Source of the DNA: Chloroflexota bacterium
GTDB lineage: Bacteria > Chloroflexota > Chloroflexia > Chloroflexales > Herpetosiphonaceae
NCBI GenBank assembly: GCA_020161265.1
Contig: JAIUOC010000004.1
Location: 372,001 to 436,000 of the forward strand
Length of the DNA: 64,000 bases
Direction: 5' to 3'
The translations under genes were made by a program, and so were the position numbers. Shown in pieces: positions 8,950-16,291 of this stretch. Numbering within the stretch: the first letter of the stretch is position 1; each line of letters begins with the position of its first letter. The notes beneath the pieces were generated by a model. That model saw only the letters and a program-made list of their open reading frames with translations, was not told where the DNA came from and did no database searches.

Positions 8950-10821
8950 TTATTCATCGTCTTCAACGAAGTTTTTGTTTTCGACGCTGGTTTCATCTTC
9001 GGGTGGCGGGAAGTAGATAACTGCCGCTTCCTCGACGAGGAAATCTTGCTCCTCGGCCAATTCGCCCAGCAAATAGCTGCGAGTTGCCGGACGTTGGACA
9101 TTGACCCCCAAGAACAGATCGTCGATGCTCAGCTCGAAGCCAGCCCGATCGCCTGGGCGAGGTTGGCCAACTTGCTCCAAGACATAGCCAGCAGTGGTAG
9201 CTAAGCGGCGGCGTTCACCTGGAGTCAGCACTTTCATGTTCTTGAGCCGTGGCAAGCGCTCTTGGCTGGCAATCAAATCGTTATCAGCATCGCAGTAGAA
9301 GGTGTGCTTGACGAAGGCATAGCGGCCTTTTTTATCGTCTTGTTGCAGCAACTTCACATCAGCGCCGCTGGTTTCTTCATATTGCAGCGTCCAAACGCTT
9401 GGGTCATCGGTCGCCGAAAGCGTAATCAATGCGCCTGGCACCAAATGTTCCTTGAAGAAATCTTCGAGGCCATGCAACCAACCACCGCGGTTGGCGGTTG
9501 GGTAACGCAATTCAGCCAAATAGAAACTATAGTGCTGTGGCGATTCGATCCGCAAAATGGCGGTGCGTTGTTCGGGCAACAATGGCTGTGGCAAAAGCGC
9601 CTTCATTGCTGCATCGTAGGGCAACACGCCATATTCCCATTCAAAGAAGCTCAGGAAGCGGCTCAATTGGCGGTTTTGTTTGATATCATCGGGGCTGGTT
9701 TGCTTCAAGCTATCATCGAAGTGAGGTGTTTCTTCGAGGAAGCTATAAAACTGACCAAGCTCGCTGGTTTTCAAGCGTTTAGTGCCAACTGCTGGTAAGC
9801 CCTTGGCGCTCCACAAACGTGCGCCTTGCACCCCAACAAATTCAAAATCTTTTTCGCGATTCAGCCGATAGTTCAAAGCAAAGCGGAAAGTCACATAATC
9901 GTTATCGCGGGGATTTCGATAGTAGACATCGCTGAGAATTGATGTATCGGGCATTGGCTCGCCTTGCTCCACGATATACTCGCGGATGCGGCGCAGATCG
10001 CCTTTGCTGAGCGTTGGGATGTTTTCTTCAGCAAAATATTCATCACCAAAGGCCACGATGCGGCGCAGTGGGTCATTATCAATTGCTGCCGATAACGCTG
10101 CTTGGAATGTGCTGCCATGGGCGGCCAAAATATGTTCGACCGATTGGGCAAAATCGAGGGCAGCGCCACCAGGCAAGACCAAGGTGGTTGAATTAGCTGC
10201 CACAACCGGAGTTGGGGCTTCAACCACAGCTGCAGGAGCAACCACAACTGGTGCTACGGCAACTGGTTCAACTTCATCCTCGAAGGTTTCGTCAAGCTCA
10301 ACATCGCTGCTAGTAGAAATAGGCGCAACGTTGATAATTTCGCCTTCTTCACCAGTCGTTGGTGAGCGTTGTTGCCAGTAATCCGAGATAAACACTGGCT
10401 CAATCGTCGTTAAAGCTGGGCGAGTACGGGTAATCACCACGCTCAAATCATCAATTGGCAAGGGATTTTCTGGCTCGTGCAGCCGTTTGGCAAACGTATG
10501 GCGTGTATCAATTTGCGGTTCGGTATAGTAGCCGAGGCGGGTAGTGGCATAAACCACACGTTCGCCATCGTCAATCCGCCGAAAAATTTGGCTATTGGCT
10601 TCAAGCGCGGCGCTGATACTTGCTTCTAAGGCTGTTGCATCAACCCCATCTTGGCTAGCAATAAATGCGGCCAAATTGGCTACAGTTTGACGAACCGGAA
10701 CATTTTCGGGAAAAAAGGCACTTTGCAGCATCATCACATTGAAGGCACGTTCGGCCAGCGTTTGCTGCTCGCTGCTGCCATTCCATGTTGGTTGAGCTGG
10801 TGCATTGGTTGGGTTACTCAT
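8950..10821 (-). CDS. Conserved-looking hypothetical protein, 623 aa, acidic with Pro/Val-rich linker
   Basis: I do not recognise this protein. It has no signal peptide or membrane segment. Residues about 20-105 look like a small helical or winged-helix module ending in RRIDDGERVVYATTRLGYY. Residues 150-215 are a disordered acidic and Ala/Val/Pro-rich linker. A second module with LSKGDLRRIREYIVEQGEP follows, then an alpha/beta region with many aromatic residues, and an acidic tail. Both modules loosely resemble winged-helix units of the RNA polymerase delta or HARE-HTH type; this is a guess. Its start overlaps a 52-aa upstream gene by 4 bp (ATGA), so the two are co-translated. The length, clean terminator and codon use support a real gene. 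Confidence 0.85.
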   Translation of the reverse strand: MSNPTNAPAQPTWNGSSEQQTLAERAFNVMMLQSAFFPENVPVRQTVANLAAFIASQDGVDATALEASISAALEANSQIFRRIDDGERVVYATTRLGYYTEPQIDTRHTFAKRLHEPENPLPIDDLSVVITRTRPALTTIEPVFISDYWQQRSPTTGEEGEIINVAPISTSSDVELDETFEDEVEPVAVAPVVVAPAAVVEAPTPVVAANSTTLVLPGGAALDFAQSVEHILAAHGSTFQAALSAAIDNDPLRRIVAFGDEYFAEENIPTLSKGDLRRIREYIVEQGEPMPDTSILSDVYYRNPRDNDYVTFRFALNYRLNREKDFEFVGVQGARLWSAKGLPAVGTKRLKTSELGQFYSFLEETPHFDDSLKQTSPDDIKQNRQLSRFLSFFEWEYGVLPYDAAMKALLPQPLLPEQRTAILRIESPQHYSFYLAELRYPTANRGGWLHGLEDFFKEHLVPGALITLSATDDPSVWTLQYEETSGADVKLLQQDDKKGRYAFVKHTFYCDADNDLIASQERLPRLKNMKVLTPGERRRLATTAGYVLEQVGQPRPGDRAGFELSIDDLFLGVNVQRPATRSYLLGELAEEQDFLVEEAAVIYFPPPEDETSVENKNFVEDDE

Positions 10822-10976
10822 CGCCCTTCCTCCTCAACCACCAGCGAGCGCAAAATTTCGACATATTTCGCGGTGATCGCTTCTAACGTTTGAGGCTGGT
10901 TGGATGTCCGCAACCATTGGATCAGACGTTCCAAGCCAGTTTCACCGAGTCGAATTGATTTAACATCAATTGGCAT
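10818..10976 (-). CDS. Small hypothetical protein, 52 aa, coupled to the 623-aa gene
   Basis: This short gene begins MPIDVKSIRLGETGLERLI and ends in VVEEEGR. Its TGA overlaps the ATG of the 623-aa gene in an ATGA arrangement, the common sign of translational coupling. GGAGAA lies about 10 bases before the ATG at 10976. The product is a small, soluble, probably helical protein with no cysteines. It is unrecognised; a partner or chaperone of the 623-aa protein is a reasonable inference. It sits at the head of the transcription unit, 220 bases from the convergent cupin side. Confidence 0.7.
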   Translation of the reverse strand: MPIDVKSIRLGETGLERLIQWLRTSNQPQTLEAITAKYVEILRSLVVEEEGR

Positions 10977-11095
10977 ATCGGTCTGTGTTCTCCACCATGC
11001 CCCAAATTGCTAGGGCGTGGTTCTAATCAAGAGTCATTACAGTAGGCGCAAATGGCTATGACCCCATCTTGGCGATGCGGTACTGGCTATTATAC

Positions 11096-11129
11096 CATAG
11101 AACATAGAGCATAGAGCATAGAACATAGG
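11096..11129. repeat. Short AACATAGA repeat cluster
   Basis: Four to five head-to-tail ACATAGA/GCATAGA units lie between two minus-strand genes. This is a remnant or minimal form of the terminal block of the larger intergenic elements. Confidence 0.6.
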
Positions 11130-11196
11130 CTTCACAAGTCAGAGATTAAATATCAACCCATAACGATGTTTAGGCCATGTACTCTGAGGCCAATTG

Positions 11197-11607
11197 TTAA
11201 GCCCTAAATTGTTCTAGATCAGGGCGCAGCACCACACTTTCTTGTTCGTGGGGATCGGTGCGGGCGATAATCGCCACGGCCTCGGCCTCGTAGGGGTTAA
11301 AGGGAAAGTGGGGCATTCCAGCCGGAATATACACATACTCGCCAGCATGAACCACCGCATGCTGCTCCAACTGATGCCCATAATACATTTCGACGGTGCC
11401 ACTTAACATATAGATGGCGGTTTCATGGCTTTCGTGATGATGCGCTTTGGCACGTGCCCCCGCAGGCATGCGCAGCATATGCATACAAATTGCTTGAGAA
11501 CCAGCAGTTTCAGCAGCAATCCCCGCAAAATAATCCAGCCCTTGCTTGCCAGCAAAGGCGCTTTGTTCAGTTGGCCGAATAATCACACAATTCGCTTGTT
11601 CCTGCAT
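11197..11607 (-). CDS. Cupin-domain protein
   Basis: This single-domain beta-barrel protein of 136 aa has cupin motif 1 as KAHHHESHETAIYMLSG, with the metal histidines and glutamate. Cupin motif 2 is read as GEYVYIPAGMPHFPFN. Such proteins bind a metal and a small ligand; roles range from sugar-phosphate isomerases to dioxygenases and cannot be fixed here. GGGAG precedes the ATG. It lies 21 bases downstream of the MurT-like gene on the same strand, so it is probably the second gene of that unit. Confidence 0.85.
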   Translation of the reverse strand: MQEQANCVIIRPTEQSAFAGKQGLDYFAGIAAETAGSQAICMHMLRMPAGARAKAHHHESHETAIYMLSGTVEMYYGHQLEQHAVVHAGEYVYIPAGMPHFPFNPYEAEAVAIIARTDPHEQESVVLRPDLEQFRA

Positions 11608-11628
11608 AAACAGCTCCCACCTTGATGA

Positions 11629-13020
11629 TTAACTTTCCCAAAATGGCTTAAGCACACCACGATCAACTAAAACCTCGCGCATTTCGAGCATGGCCGTATA
11701 GGTTGGCAGCAGGGTTAATTCAGCATCGTTGGCAATTGCCAGATCAAAGGCTTGGGCCAAATCTGGCTCAACTTGCAATTGCGCTGGCTCAATTCCCGCA
11801 TATTTCAAGCGATTAGCCATATCTGCGGCCCGCGTACCGCTAACAACGATGCGTTGGGTATGCCCAACCAAGGCCTCAAAATCAGCATCCCAAAGCCATG
11901 AAACATCAGTTCCATCGGCGATTTTATCGTTAATTGCAAGCAGCAAGTTCAACGGCGTTTGGCTACCACTAGTAATCATGCGCACAGTTTCGCTGGCCCC
12001 AATTGGATTTTTAATCAGTGCCATCAAGACCTGTTTTTGTTGATATTCGAAGCGTTCAATCCGACCAAAGGCGGCACTAAATTGCTCCAAAGCGGCACGA
12101 ATCGTCAACAAAGGAATATCCAAGGCACTGGTTGCCGCAATCGCCGCCAAGGCATTAAGCGCATTGTAAAGGCCAGGTAAGGGCAAATTTAATTCGAGTG
12201 CTTGCTGGCCTTGATTCTGTTCCAAGACGACTCGTAAGATGCTGCCGCGCGTCCCATCCAATTCCAATTGGCGTAGGCTAATTTGGGGTTCAGGCCGCCG
12301 ATGGCCACAAGCCGGGCAATGATAACGCCCAATATGTCCATAATAGGCTGGTTCATAGTGGTAGGGCTGGCCACAGCGCCGACAGAAAATCGAATCGGCA
12401 GCATGGCGCAAAGCATCATTGCCATGGCGAACATCTTCAAGGCCGTAAAAGAGCACCTTGGCTTGCAACCCAGTTGCCAAGTCGGCGACGGCAGGATCAT
12501 CAGCATTCAAGACTACAGTGCTTGTGCTTGGCAAGGTAGCCAACACTTTTTGCCATTTAGCGGCTAAGGTATCAACCTCGCCATAGCGATCAAGCTGATC
12601 ACGAAAGAGGTTAAGCAGCAAAACGACTCGGGGCTGAGTTTCAGCAATCGCCGCAGGCAGATGCGCTTCATCGACCTCAAATAAGGCCCGTTGATAATCA
12701 GGCTGACCCCAAATCCCCAGATCAAGTGTCGCCGCAGTTAGCCCAGTAATTAGATTTGCCCCAGCCCGATTGTGCAAGGCTGGTTGGCCCTGTTGGCTAC
12801 AAATTGCCGCGATCATTCGGCTCGTGGTGGTTTTGCCGTTAGTCCCTGAAACCAAAACCACCCCACCAGTTAAGCGCTTAGTTTGATGGCGTAAGACATC
12901 GGGCGCAACCCAGCGAGCGATTCGGCCAGGTAAATTGGTGCCGCCACCAAAGCCAAATTGGCGGCTGGCCCATTGTGCCAACTGGGCAACACTTAATCCA
13001 ACATGCTCACGTATTGTCAT
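11629..13020 (-). CDS. murT: MurT-like Mur ligase family protein
   Basis: This 463-aa ligase has the Mur ligase P-loop SGTNGKTTTSR, the central-domain FEVDEAHLP and LLNLFRDQLDRYGE. It contains a four-cysteine zinc ribbon (CRRCG and CPACG) inserted as in MurT, and a C-terminal DUF1727-type domain. MurT joins the GatD glutaminase to amidate D-Glu of lipid II, giving D-isoglutamine in peptidoglycan. No gatD is adjacent: the next gene is a cupin, so the partner must be elsewhere or absent. The ATG at 13020 follows GAGG at 6-base spacing and was chosen over an upstream in-frame codon. The domain order fits MurT better than FolC or CphA. Confidence 0.88.
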   Translation of the reverse strand: MTIREHVGLSVAQLAQWASRQFGFGGGTNLPGRIARWVAPDVLRHQTKRLTGGVVLVSGTNGKTTTSRMIAAICSQQGQPALHNRAGANLITGLTAATLDLGIWGQPDYQRALFEVDEAHLPAAIAETQPRVVLLLNLFRDQLDRYGEVDTLAAKWQKVLATLPSTSTVVLNADDPAVADLATGLQAKVLFYGLEDVRHGNDALRHAADSIFCRRCGQPYHYEPAYYGHIGRYHCPACGHRRPEPQISLRQLELDGTRGSILRVVLEQNQGQQALELNLPLPGLYNALNALAAIAATSALDIPLLTIRAALEQFSAAFGRIERFEYQQKQVLMALIKNPIGASETVRMITSGSQTPLNLLLAINDKIADGTDVSWLWDADFEALVGHTQRIVVSGTRAADMANRLKYAGIEPAQLQVEPDLAQAFDLAIANDAELTLLPTYTAMLEMREVLVDRGVLKPFWES

Positions 13021-13076
13021 GGTTATCCTCGATCCCAACCAGCCCATATTTGCTGTGCATAGAGTAGCATAAAACC

Positions 13077-13275
13077 ATGAAGAAAACGATTGATCCACGA
13101 AGGAACACGAAGGGCCGAAACCACGAAGGACGCAAAGGGCGAGGGATGAGGGTTCAGAGGTCAGGATTCAGGATGTTGAATCATAGCTTTGCGATCTTCA
13201 TGGTTTCAAAACTGACCCCTAGCCCCTGACCCCTAGCCCCTGATCCCTGAACGCTATGCGCTACGCTCTGTGTTC
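13077..13275. repeat. Mirrored composite intergenic repeat element
   Basis: This occupies most of the 326-base divergent gap between murT and the polyketide synthase gene. Left to right it holds CCACGAAGGA-type units, G-rich GAGGGATGAGGG and GTCAGGATTCAGGATG, then a middle containing GAATCATAGC. The right half is ACTGACCCCTAGCCCCTGAC-type units ending in a CTATG-like block. The middle resembles that of the element near 14.7 kb. No gene is seen. Confidence 0.7.
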
Positions 13276-13346
13276 TGATTCAGCCCATGCTATAGTTAAA
13301 CGGCCAACTGCTTCAGCGGGTAAGCAGCCTCTAGTAGATAGGAACG

Positions 13347-14414
13347 ATGATGCCACGAATCCAAGCAATTGGGCTAGGTGTGCCCCAGTATTGCGTGCCG
13401 CAACGAGCGGTGCAAGAGTTGGTTGCCCAACGCTTTGCCCCGGCGTTTCCCGAAATTCAGCGCTATCTGACGATTTTTCGGCATGCCCAAATTGATACGC
13501 GCTACTTGGTACGACCTTTGGAATGGTGGCATGAACCACGTAGTTTTGCTGAATGCAACAATGTTTTTATTGAAGAAGCTCTAAACTTGAGTTGCCAAGC
13601 GATTGAAGCCTGTTTGCAACCGCTCGATCTTACACCAAACGATATTGATCATTTGGTTGTGGTGACCACAACTGGTTTGGCCGCACCCAGCCTTGATGCC
13701 CTTTTGATCCATCGGCTTGGCATGCCGCGCCAAATGCGCCGCACGCCAATTTGGGGCTTGGGCTGCGCTGGCGGTTTGGGCGGTCTCAACACGGCCTTCG
13801 ATTATCTCCGCGCTGAGCCAAACCAGCGGGTCTTGTTAATAAATGTTGAATTTTGCTCGCTGACCTATCTCGCCGATGATTTTTCTAAGCGCAACTTGAT
13901 TGCCACGTCGCTGTTTGGCGATGGCGTAACCGCCGTATTACTCGAAGGCGATCAAGTAGCTCCCCGCCAGCCAGGCTTGGGCCAGATTGTCGGCACACTG
14001 AGTCATCTCTATCCCGATAGTGCCGAAATTATGGGCTGGAATGTGGTCAATTCGGGGTTTGAAGTCGTTTTCTCCTCGCGCATTCCCTCGATCGTGCGCG
14101 AGGAATTCCGGCCTTTGTTGGAGCAATTTCTGGCCCAACATGGTCTGAGTCAAGCTGATCTTGGGCGCTATTTATTGCATCCTGGTGGGGCCAAGGTCGT
14201 GCAGGCTTACCAAGAATCGCTGCAGCTAGCTGACGCTGATTTGGCAGTTTCACGGGCAGTCTTGCGCGAATATGGCAACATGTCATCGGCCACTATTTTC
14301 TTTGTGATGCAGCAAGCCTTAGCAGCCCAACCACTAGCCAAAGACGAATTAGGCTTGTTGGCGGTGTTCGGGCCTGGCTTTAGTGCCGAATTGGGCTTAA
14401 TTCGTGGTCAATAA
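13347..14414 (+). CDS. Type III polyketide synthase (chalcone/stilbene synthase family)
   Basis: This homodimeric ketosynthase extends an acyl-CoA starter with malonyl-CoA and cyclises the product. The 355-aa length is normal. The catalytic triad is visible: Cys in GLGCAGGLGG, His in LLHPGGAKV and Asn in EYGNMSSATI. The late GPGFSAELGLI loop matches the family's GFGPG region. The starter and product cannot be predicted; bacterial members make alkylresorcinols, alkylpyrones or tetrahydroxynaphthalene. No methyltransferase or oxidase follows, as the next gene, 11 bases downstream, is xseB. AGGAACG precedes two adjacent ATGs (13347, 13350). Confidence 0.93.
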   Translation: MMPRIQAIGLGVPQYCVPQRAVQELVAQRFAPAFPEIQRYLTIFRHAQIDTRYLVRPLEWWHEPRSFAECNNVFIEEALNLSCQAIEACLQPLDLTPNDIDHLVVVTTTGLAAPSLDALLIHRLGMPRQMRRTPIWGLGCAGGLGGLNTAFDYLRAEPNQRVLLINVEFCSLTYLADDFSKRNLIATSLFGDGVTAVLLEGDQVAPRQPGLGQIVGTLSHLYPDSAEIMGWNVVNSGFEVVFSSRIPSIVREEFRPLLEQFLAQHGLSQADLGRYLLHPGGAKVVQAYQESLQLADADLAVSRAVLREYGNMSSATIFFVMQQALAAQPLAKDELGLLAVFGPGFSAELGLIRGQ

Positions 14415-14425
14415 GGAGATTAATT

Positions 14426-14632
14426 ATGTCAAACAAGCCAGCATATGAAACGGTCTTTCATGAGTTGGAACAAACGGTTAATGCGCTCGAAGTTGGTGAT
14501 TTGCCGTTGGAACAAGCCTTGAGCCACTACGAACGCGGCATGGCTCTGGCAGCCCAGTGCAATCAATTGTTACAAAACGCCGAGCTACGCGTCCAGCAAA
14601 TTATCAATGGGCAGTTGGTTACGGCAGAATAG
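14426..14632 (+). CDS. xseB: Exodeoxyribonuclease VII small subunit
   Basis: This small subunit of the XseA-XseB nuclease degrades single-stranded DNA. The 68-aa size is typical and the family signature is clear: YETVFHELEQTVNALEVGDLPLEQALSHYERGM, then a short coiled-coil LLQNAELRVQQI. AAGGAG precedes the ATG. xseA is not adjacent, which is less usual; the gene follows a polyketide synthase by 11 bases. An intergenic repeat element begins directly after the stop codon. Confidence 0.93.
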   Translation: MSNKPAYETVFHELEQTVNALEVGDLPLEQALSHYERGMALAAQCNQLLQNAELRVQQIINGQLVTAE

Positions 14633-14633
14633 A

Positions 14634-14862
14634 GGGATCACGGGTCAGTTTTTAACCACGAAGAACACGAAGGGCACAAAGAGCGAGGGATTAGGGGTCA
14701 GCAGTCAGGATTCAAAATGGTGAATTATAGCGCTGTTGGCTTTAACCCTAGCCCTCAATCTCTGATGCCTATTCTATATAACCACGAAGCGGCACAAAAT
14801 GATTATTGCTTTGTGGTTACAAAAACTAACCCCTAACCCCTAACCCCTGATCCCTACAGTCT
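14634..14862. repeat. Mirrored composite intergenic repeat element
   Basis: This starts immediately after the xseB stop. The left half is AGGGATCACGGGTCAG then AACCACGAAGAACACGAAG and GGGATTAGGGGTCAGC units. The centre holds GGTGAATTATAGCGC. The right half is ACCACGAAGCGGC, then TAACCCCTAACCCCTGATCC units. The two halves are broadly complementary. Confidence 0.7.
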
Positions 14863-14899
14863 TTGCTCTATTCATGGCACGTTGCTTGCAAAAAACTAT

Positions 14900-14928
14900 T
14901 TGACATCAAACCTAACTCAATGTAGAGT
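14900..14928 (+). promoter_or_regulatory. Strong predicted promoter of the TerC gene
   Basis: TTGACA (14900-14905) and TAGAGT (14923-14928) are spaced by exactly 17 bases. Transcription would start about 14935, just before the riboswitch, leaving a leader of about 220 bases before the TerC ATG. Confidence 0.7.
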
Positions 14929-14944
14929 TGATGGGTAGCAAAAT

Positions 14945-15062
14945 ACGAACTGCATGGGGAGTAGCCACCCGCCTTTCGGGGCAAATAGTCGTCAGTACGG
15001 AGTTCATCGCTCCCGGCTATTTGCACGTGATCAATGAATGTTCACGTCGGCAAGACCATCAC
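14945..15062 (+). promoter_or_regulatory. yybP-ykoY family (manganese-sensing) riboswitch
   Basis: The 5' leader of the TerC gene contains the conserved GGGGAGTAGCC (14956 onward) and, about 85 bases later, CGGCAAGACC (15048-15057). These are the two core strands of the yybP-ykoY aptamer. Between them are a short hairpin CCCGCCTTTCGGG, the paired strands GCAAATAG / CTATTTGC, and a CACGTGATCAATGAATGTTCACG arm. The family binds Mn2+ where the two helical legs meet and commonly controls terC-type and other Mn-efflux genes. The 3' core strand is shared with the following terminator stem, so metal binding would free transcription. Confidence 0.85.
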
Positions 15063-15112
15063 GACACGTTTCTTTCTTATTCGTGCCGTGTGGTCTTGCG
15101 CGGCGTTTTTTT
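15045..15112 (+). terminator. Riboswitch expression-platform terminator
   Basis: CGTCGGCAAGACCATCACG at the left pairs almost completely with the strand around 15082-15105 (CGTGCCGTGTGGTCTTGCGC), and seven Ts follow at 15106-15112. Because GGCAAGACC is also part of the aptamer core, terminator and ligand-bound aptamer exclude each other. This is the logic of a metal-induced ON switch. Confidence 0.85.
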
Positions 15113-15156
15113 ATGCCTCGCACCACTGGCCAAAACAAGCAGCGGAGGCGCATTCG

Positions 15157-16140
15157 ATGGATATTGGAATTTGGCCGTGGGTTGGATTTACGATCTTTGT
15201 ATTTGCGATGCTGGCGCTCGACTTGGGCGTGTTCCATCGCAATTCACACGAAGTTTCAGTCAAAGAAGCAGCAATTTGGAGCGTCGTCTGGATTTCACTG
15301 GCGCTCGCGTTTGCTGGCGGTTTAGCTTACTTTGAAAGTGGTAAGGTCGCAATTGATTTCTTGACTGGTTATGTGATCGAGAAATCGCTCAGCGTTGATA
15401 ATATCTTCGTCTTTGTGCTAATCTTCTCCTATTTCCAAGTGCCCGCCAAATATCAACACCGCGTTTTATTCTGGGGTGTGTTCGGTGCATTGCTCATGCG
15501 GGCAATCCTGATCTTCGTCGGAGCCGCCCTAATTCGAGAATTTAATTGGATTCTCTACATCTTTGGTGGTTTCTTGATTTACACCGGGATTAAGATGGCT
15601 CGCCAAGGCGAAACTCACCTCGACCCAGATACCAATCCAGTCGTCAAATTAGTGCGTAAAATCTTCCCAGTTACCTCAGAATATCATGGTGAGCACTTCT
15701 TTACGCGCCACGCTGGTAAATTGATGGCCACGCCATTATTCTTGGTCTTGGTCTTGGTCGAAGCCAGCGACTTAGTTTTTGCGGTTGACTCGATTCCAGC
15801 GATCTTTGCTGTGACCACTGATACCTTCTTGGTCTATACCTCGAATGTCTTTGCGATTCTTGGTTTGCGTTCGCTCTACTTCGTGTTGGCTGGGGTGGTC
15901 GATAAATTCTACTACCTCAAATATGGTTTGGCTGTGATTTTGACCTTCGTTGGTGTAAAGATGTTGATTGTCAAGTTCTATCACTTCCCAACCTATATTT
16001 CTTTAGGCGTGATTCTCGGTGTGTTGACAATTTCGGTCATCGCTTCGTTGATGCGTGCCAAACGCCTCGAAGGGGTCGATACGCCGTTGGATAACCCAGT
16101 TACTAACAAGCCTGTAATCAAACCCGATAGCCAAGTCTAA
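15157..16140 (+). CDS. TerC family integral membrane protein (likely manganese exporter)
   Basis: This 327-aa polytopic membrane protein of the TerC/Alx family has about eight hydrophobic segments. Family motifs include an early acidic AMLALDLGVFHRN, GYVIEKSLSVDNIFVF, RHAGKLMATPLFLVLVLVEASDLVFAVDSIPAIFAV and FAILGLRSLYF. The acidic residues in these segments are the expected metal ligands. Members such as Alx and MeeY/MeeF export Mn2+. The ATG at 15157 is preceded by GGAGG at 8 bases and lies after the riboswitch terminator. A longer in-frame extension to 15034 runs through the riboswitch and is rejected. A terminator follows. Confidence 0.92.
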   Translation: MDIGIWPWVGFTIFVFAMLALDLGVFHRNSHEVSVKEAAIWSVVWISLALAFAGGLAYFESGKVAIDFLTGYVIEKSLSVDNIFVFVLIFSYFQVPAKYQHRVLFWGVFGALLMRAILIFVGAALIREFNWILYIFGGFLIYTGIKMARQGETHLDPDTNPVVKLVRKIFPVTSEYHGEHFFTRHAGKLMATPLFLVLVLVEASDLVFAVDSIPAIFAVTTDTFLVYTSNVFAILGLRSLYFVLAGVVDKFYYLKYGLAVILTFVGVKMLIVKFYHFPTYISLGVILGVLTISVIASLMRAKRLEGVDTPLDNPVTNKPVIKPDSQV

Positions 16141-16152
16141 TCCAAGTTGATG

Positions 16153-16188
16153 CAACGCCCCCGATCGATGGCAAGATTGGGGGCGTTG
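16153..16188. terminator. Terminator after TerC
   Basis: CAACGCCCCC pairs with GGGGGCGTTG across a loop of 16 bases, 13 bases after the TerC stop, and is followed by a weak T-rich stretch (TTGATTTTAG). It is convergent with the next minus-strand gene and may serve both. Confidence 0.75.
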
Positions 16189-16291
16189 TTGATTTTAGCT
16201 GGTGGCCCAGCGCAACACTGTTTCCAATGGGCCATTGGCATTGTTGATTTTAGCTGGTGGCCCAGCGCAACACTGTTTCCAATGGGCCATT
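16186..16291. repeat. 51-bp exact tandem duplication of a gene tail
   Basis: The 51 bases at 16186-16236 recur exactly at 16241-16291, with GGCA between them (period 55). The right-hand copy contains the last 13 or so codons and stop of the DUF418-like gene (LETVLRWATS). The left-hand copy is an untranslated relic of the same tail and abuts the TerC terminator stem. Confidence 0.95.

Noticed and set aside
9262-9798. 178-codon plus-strand frame antisense to the 623-aa gene
   Set aside because: No start signal and the minus-strand gene has a terminator, coupling and better codon use.
15034-15156. Longer N-terminus for TerC
   Set aside because: It would translate the riboswitch terminator; the family starts at the MDIGIWPWVGF ATG, which has GGAGG upstream.
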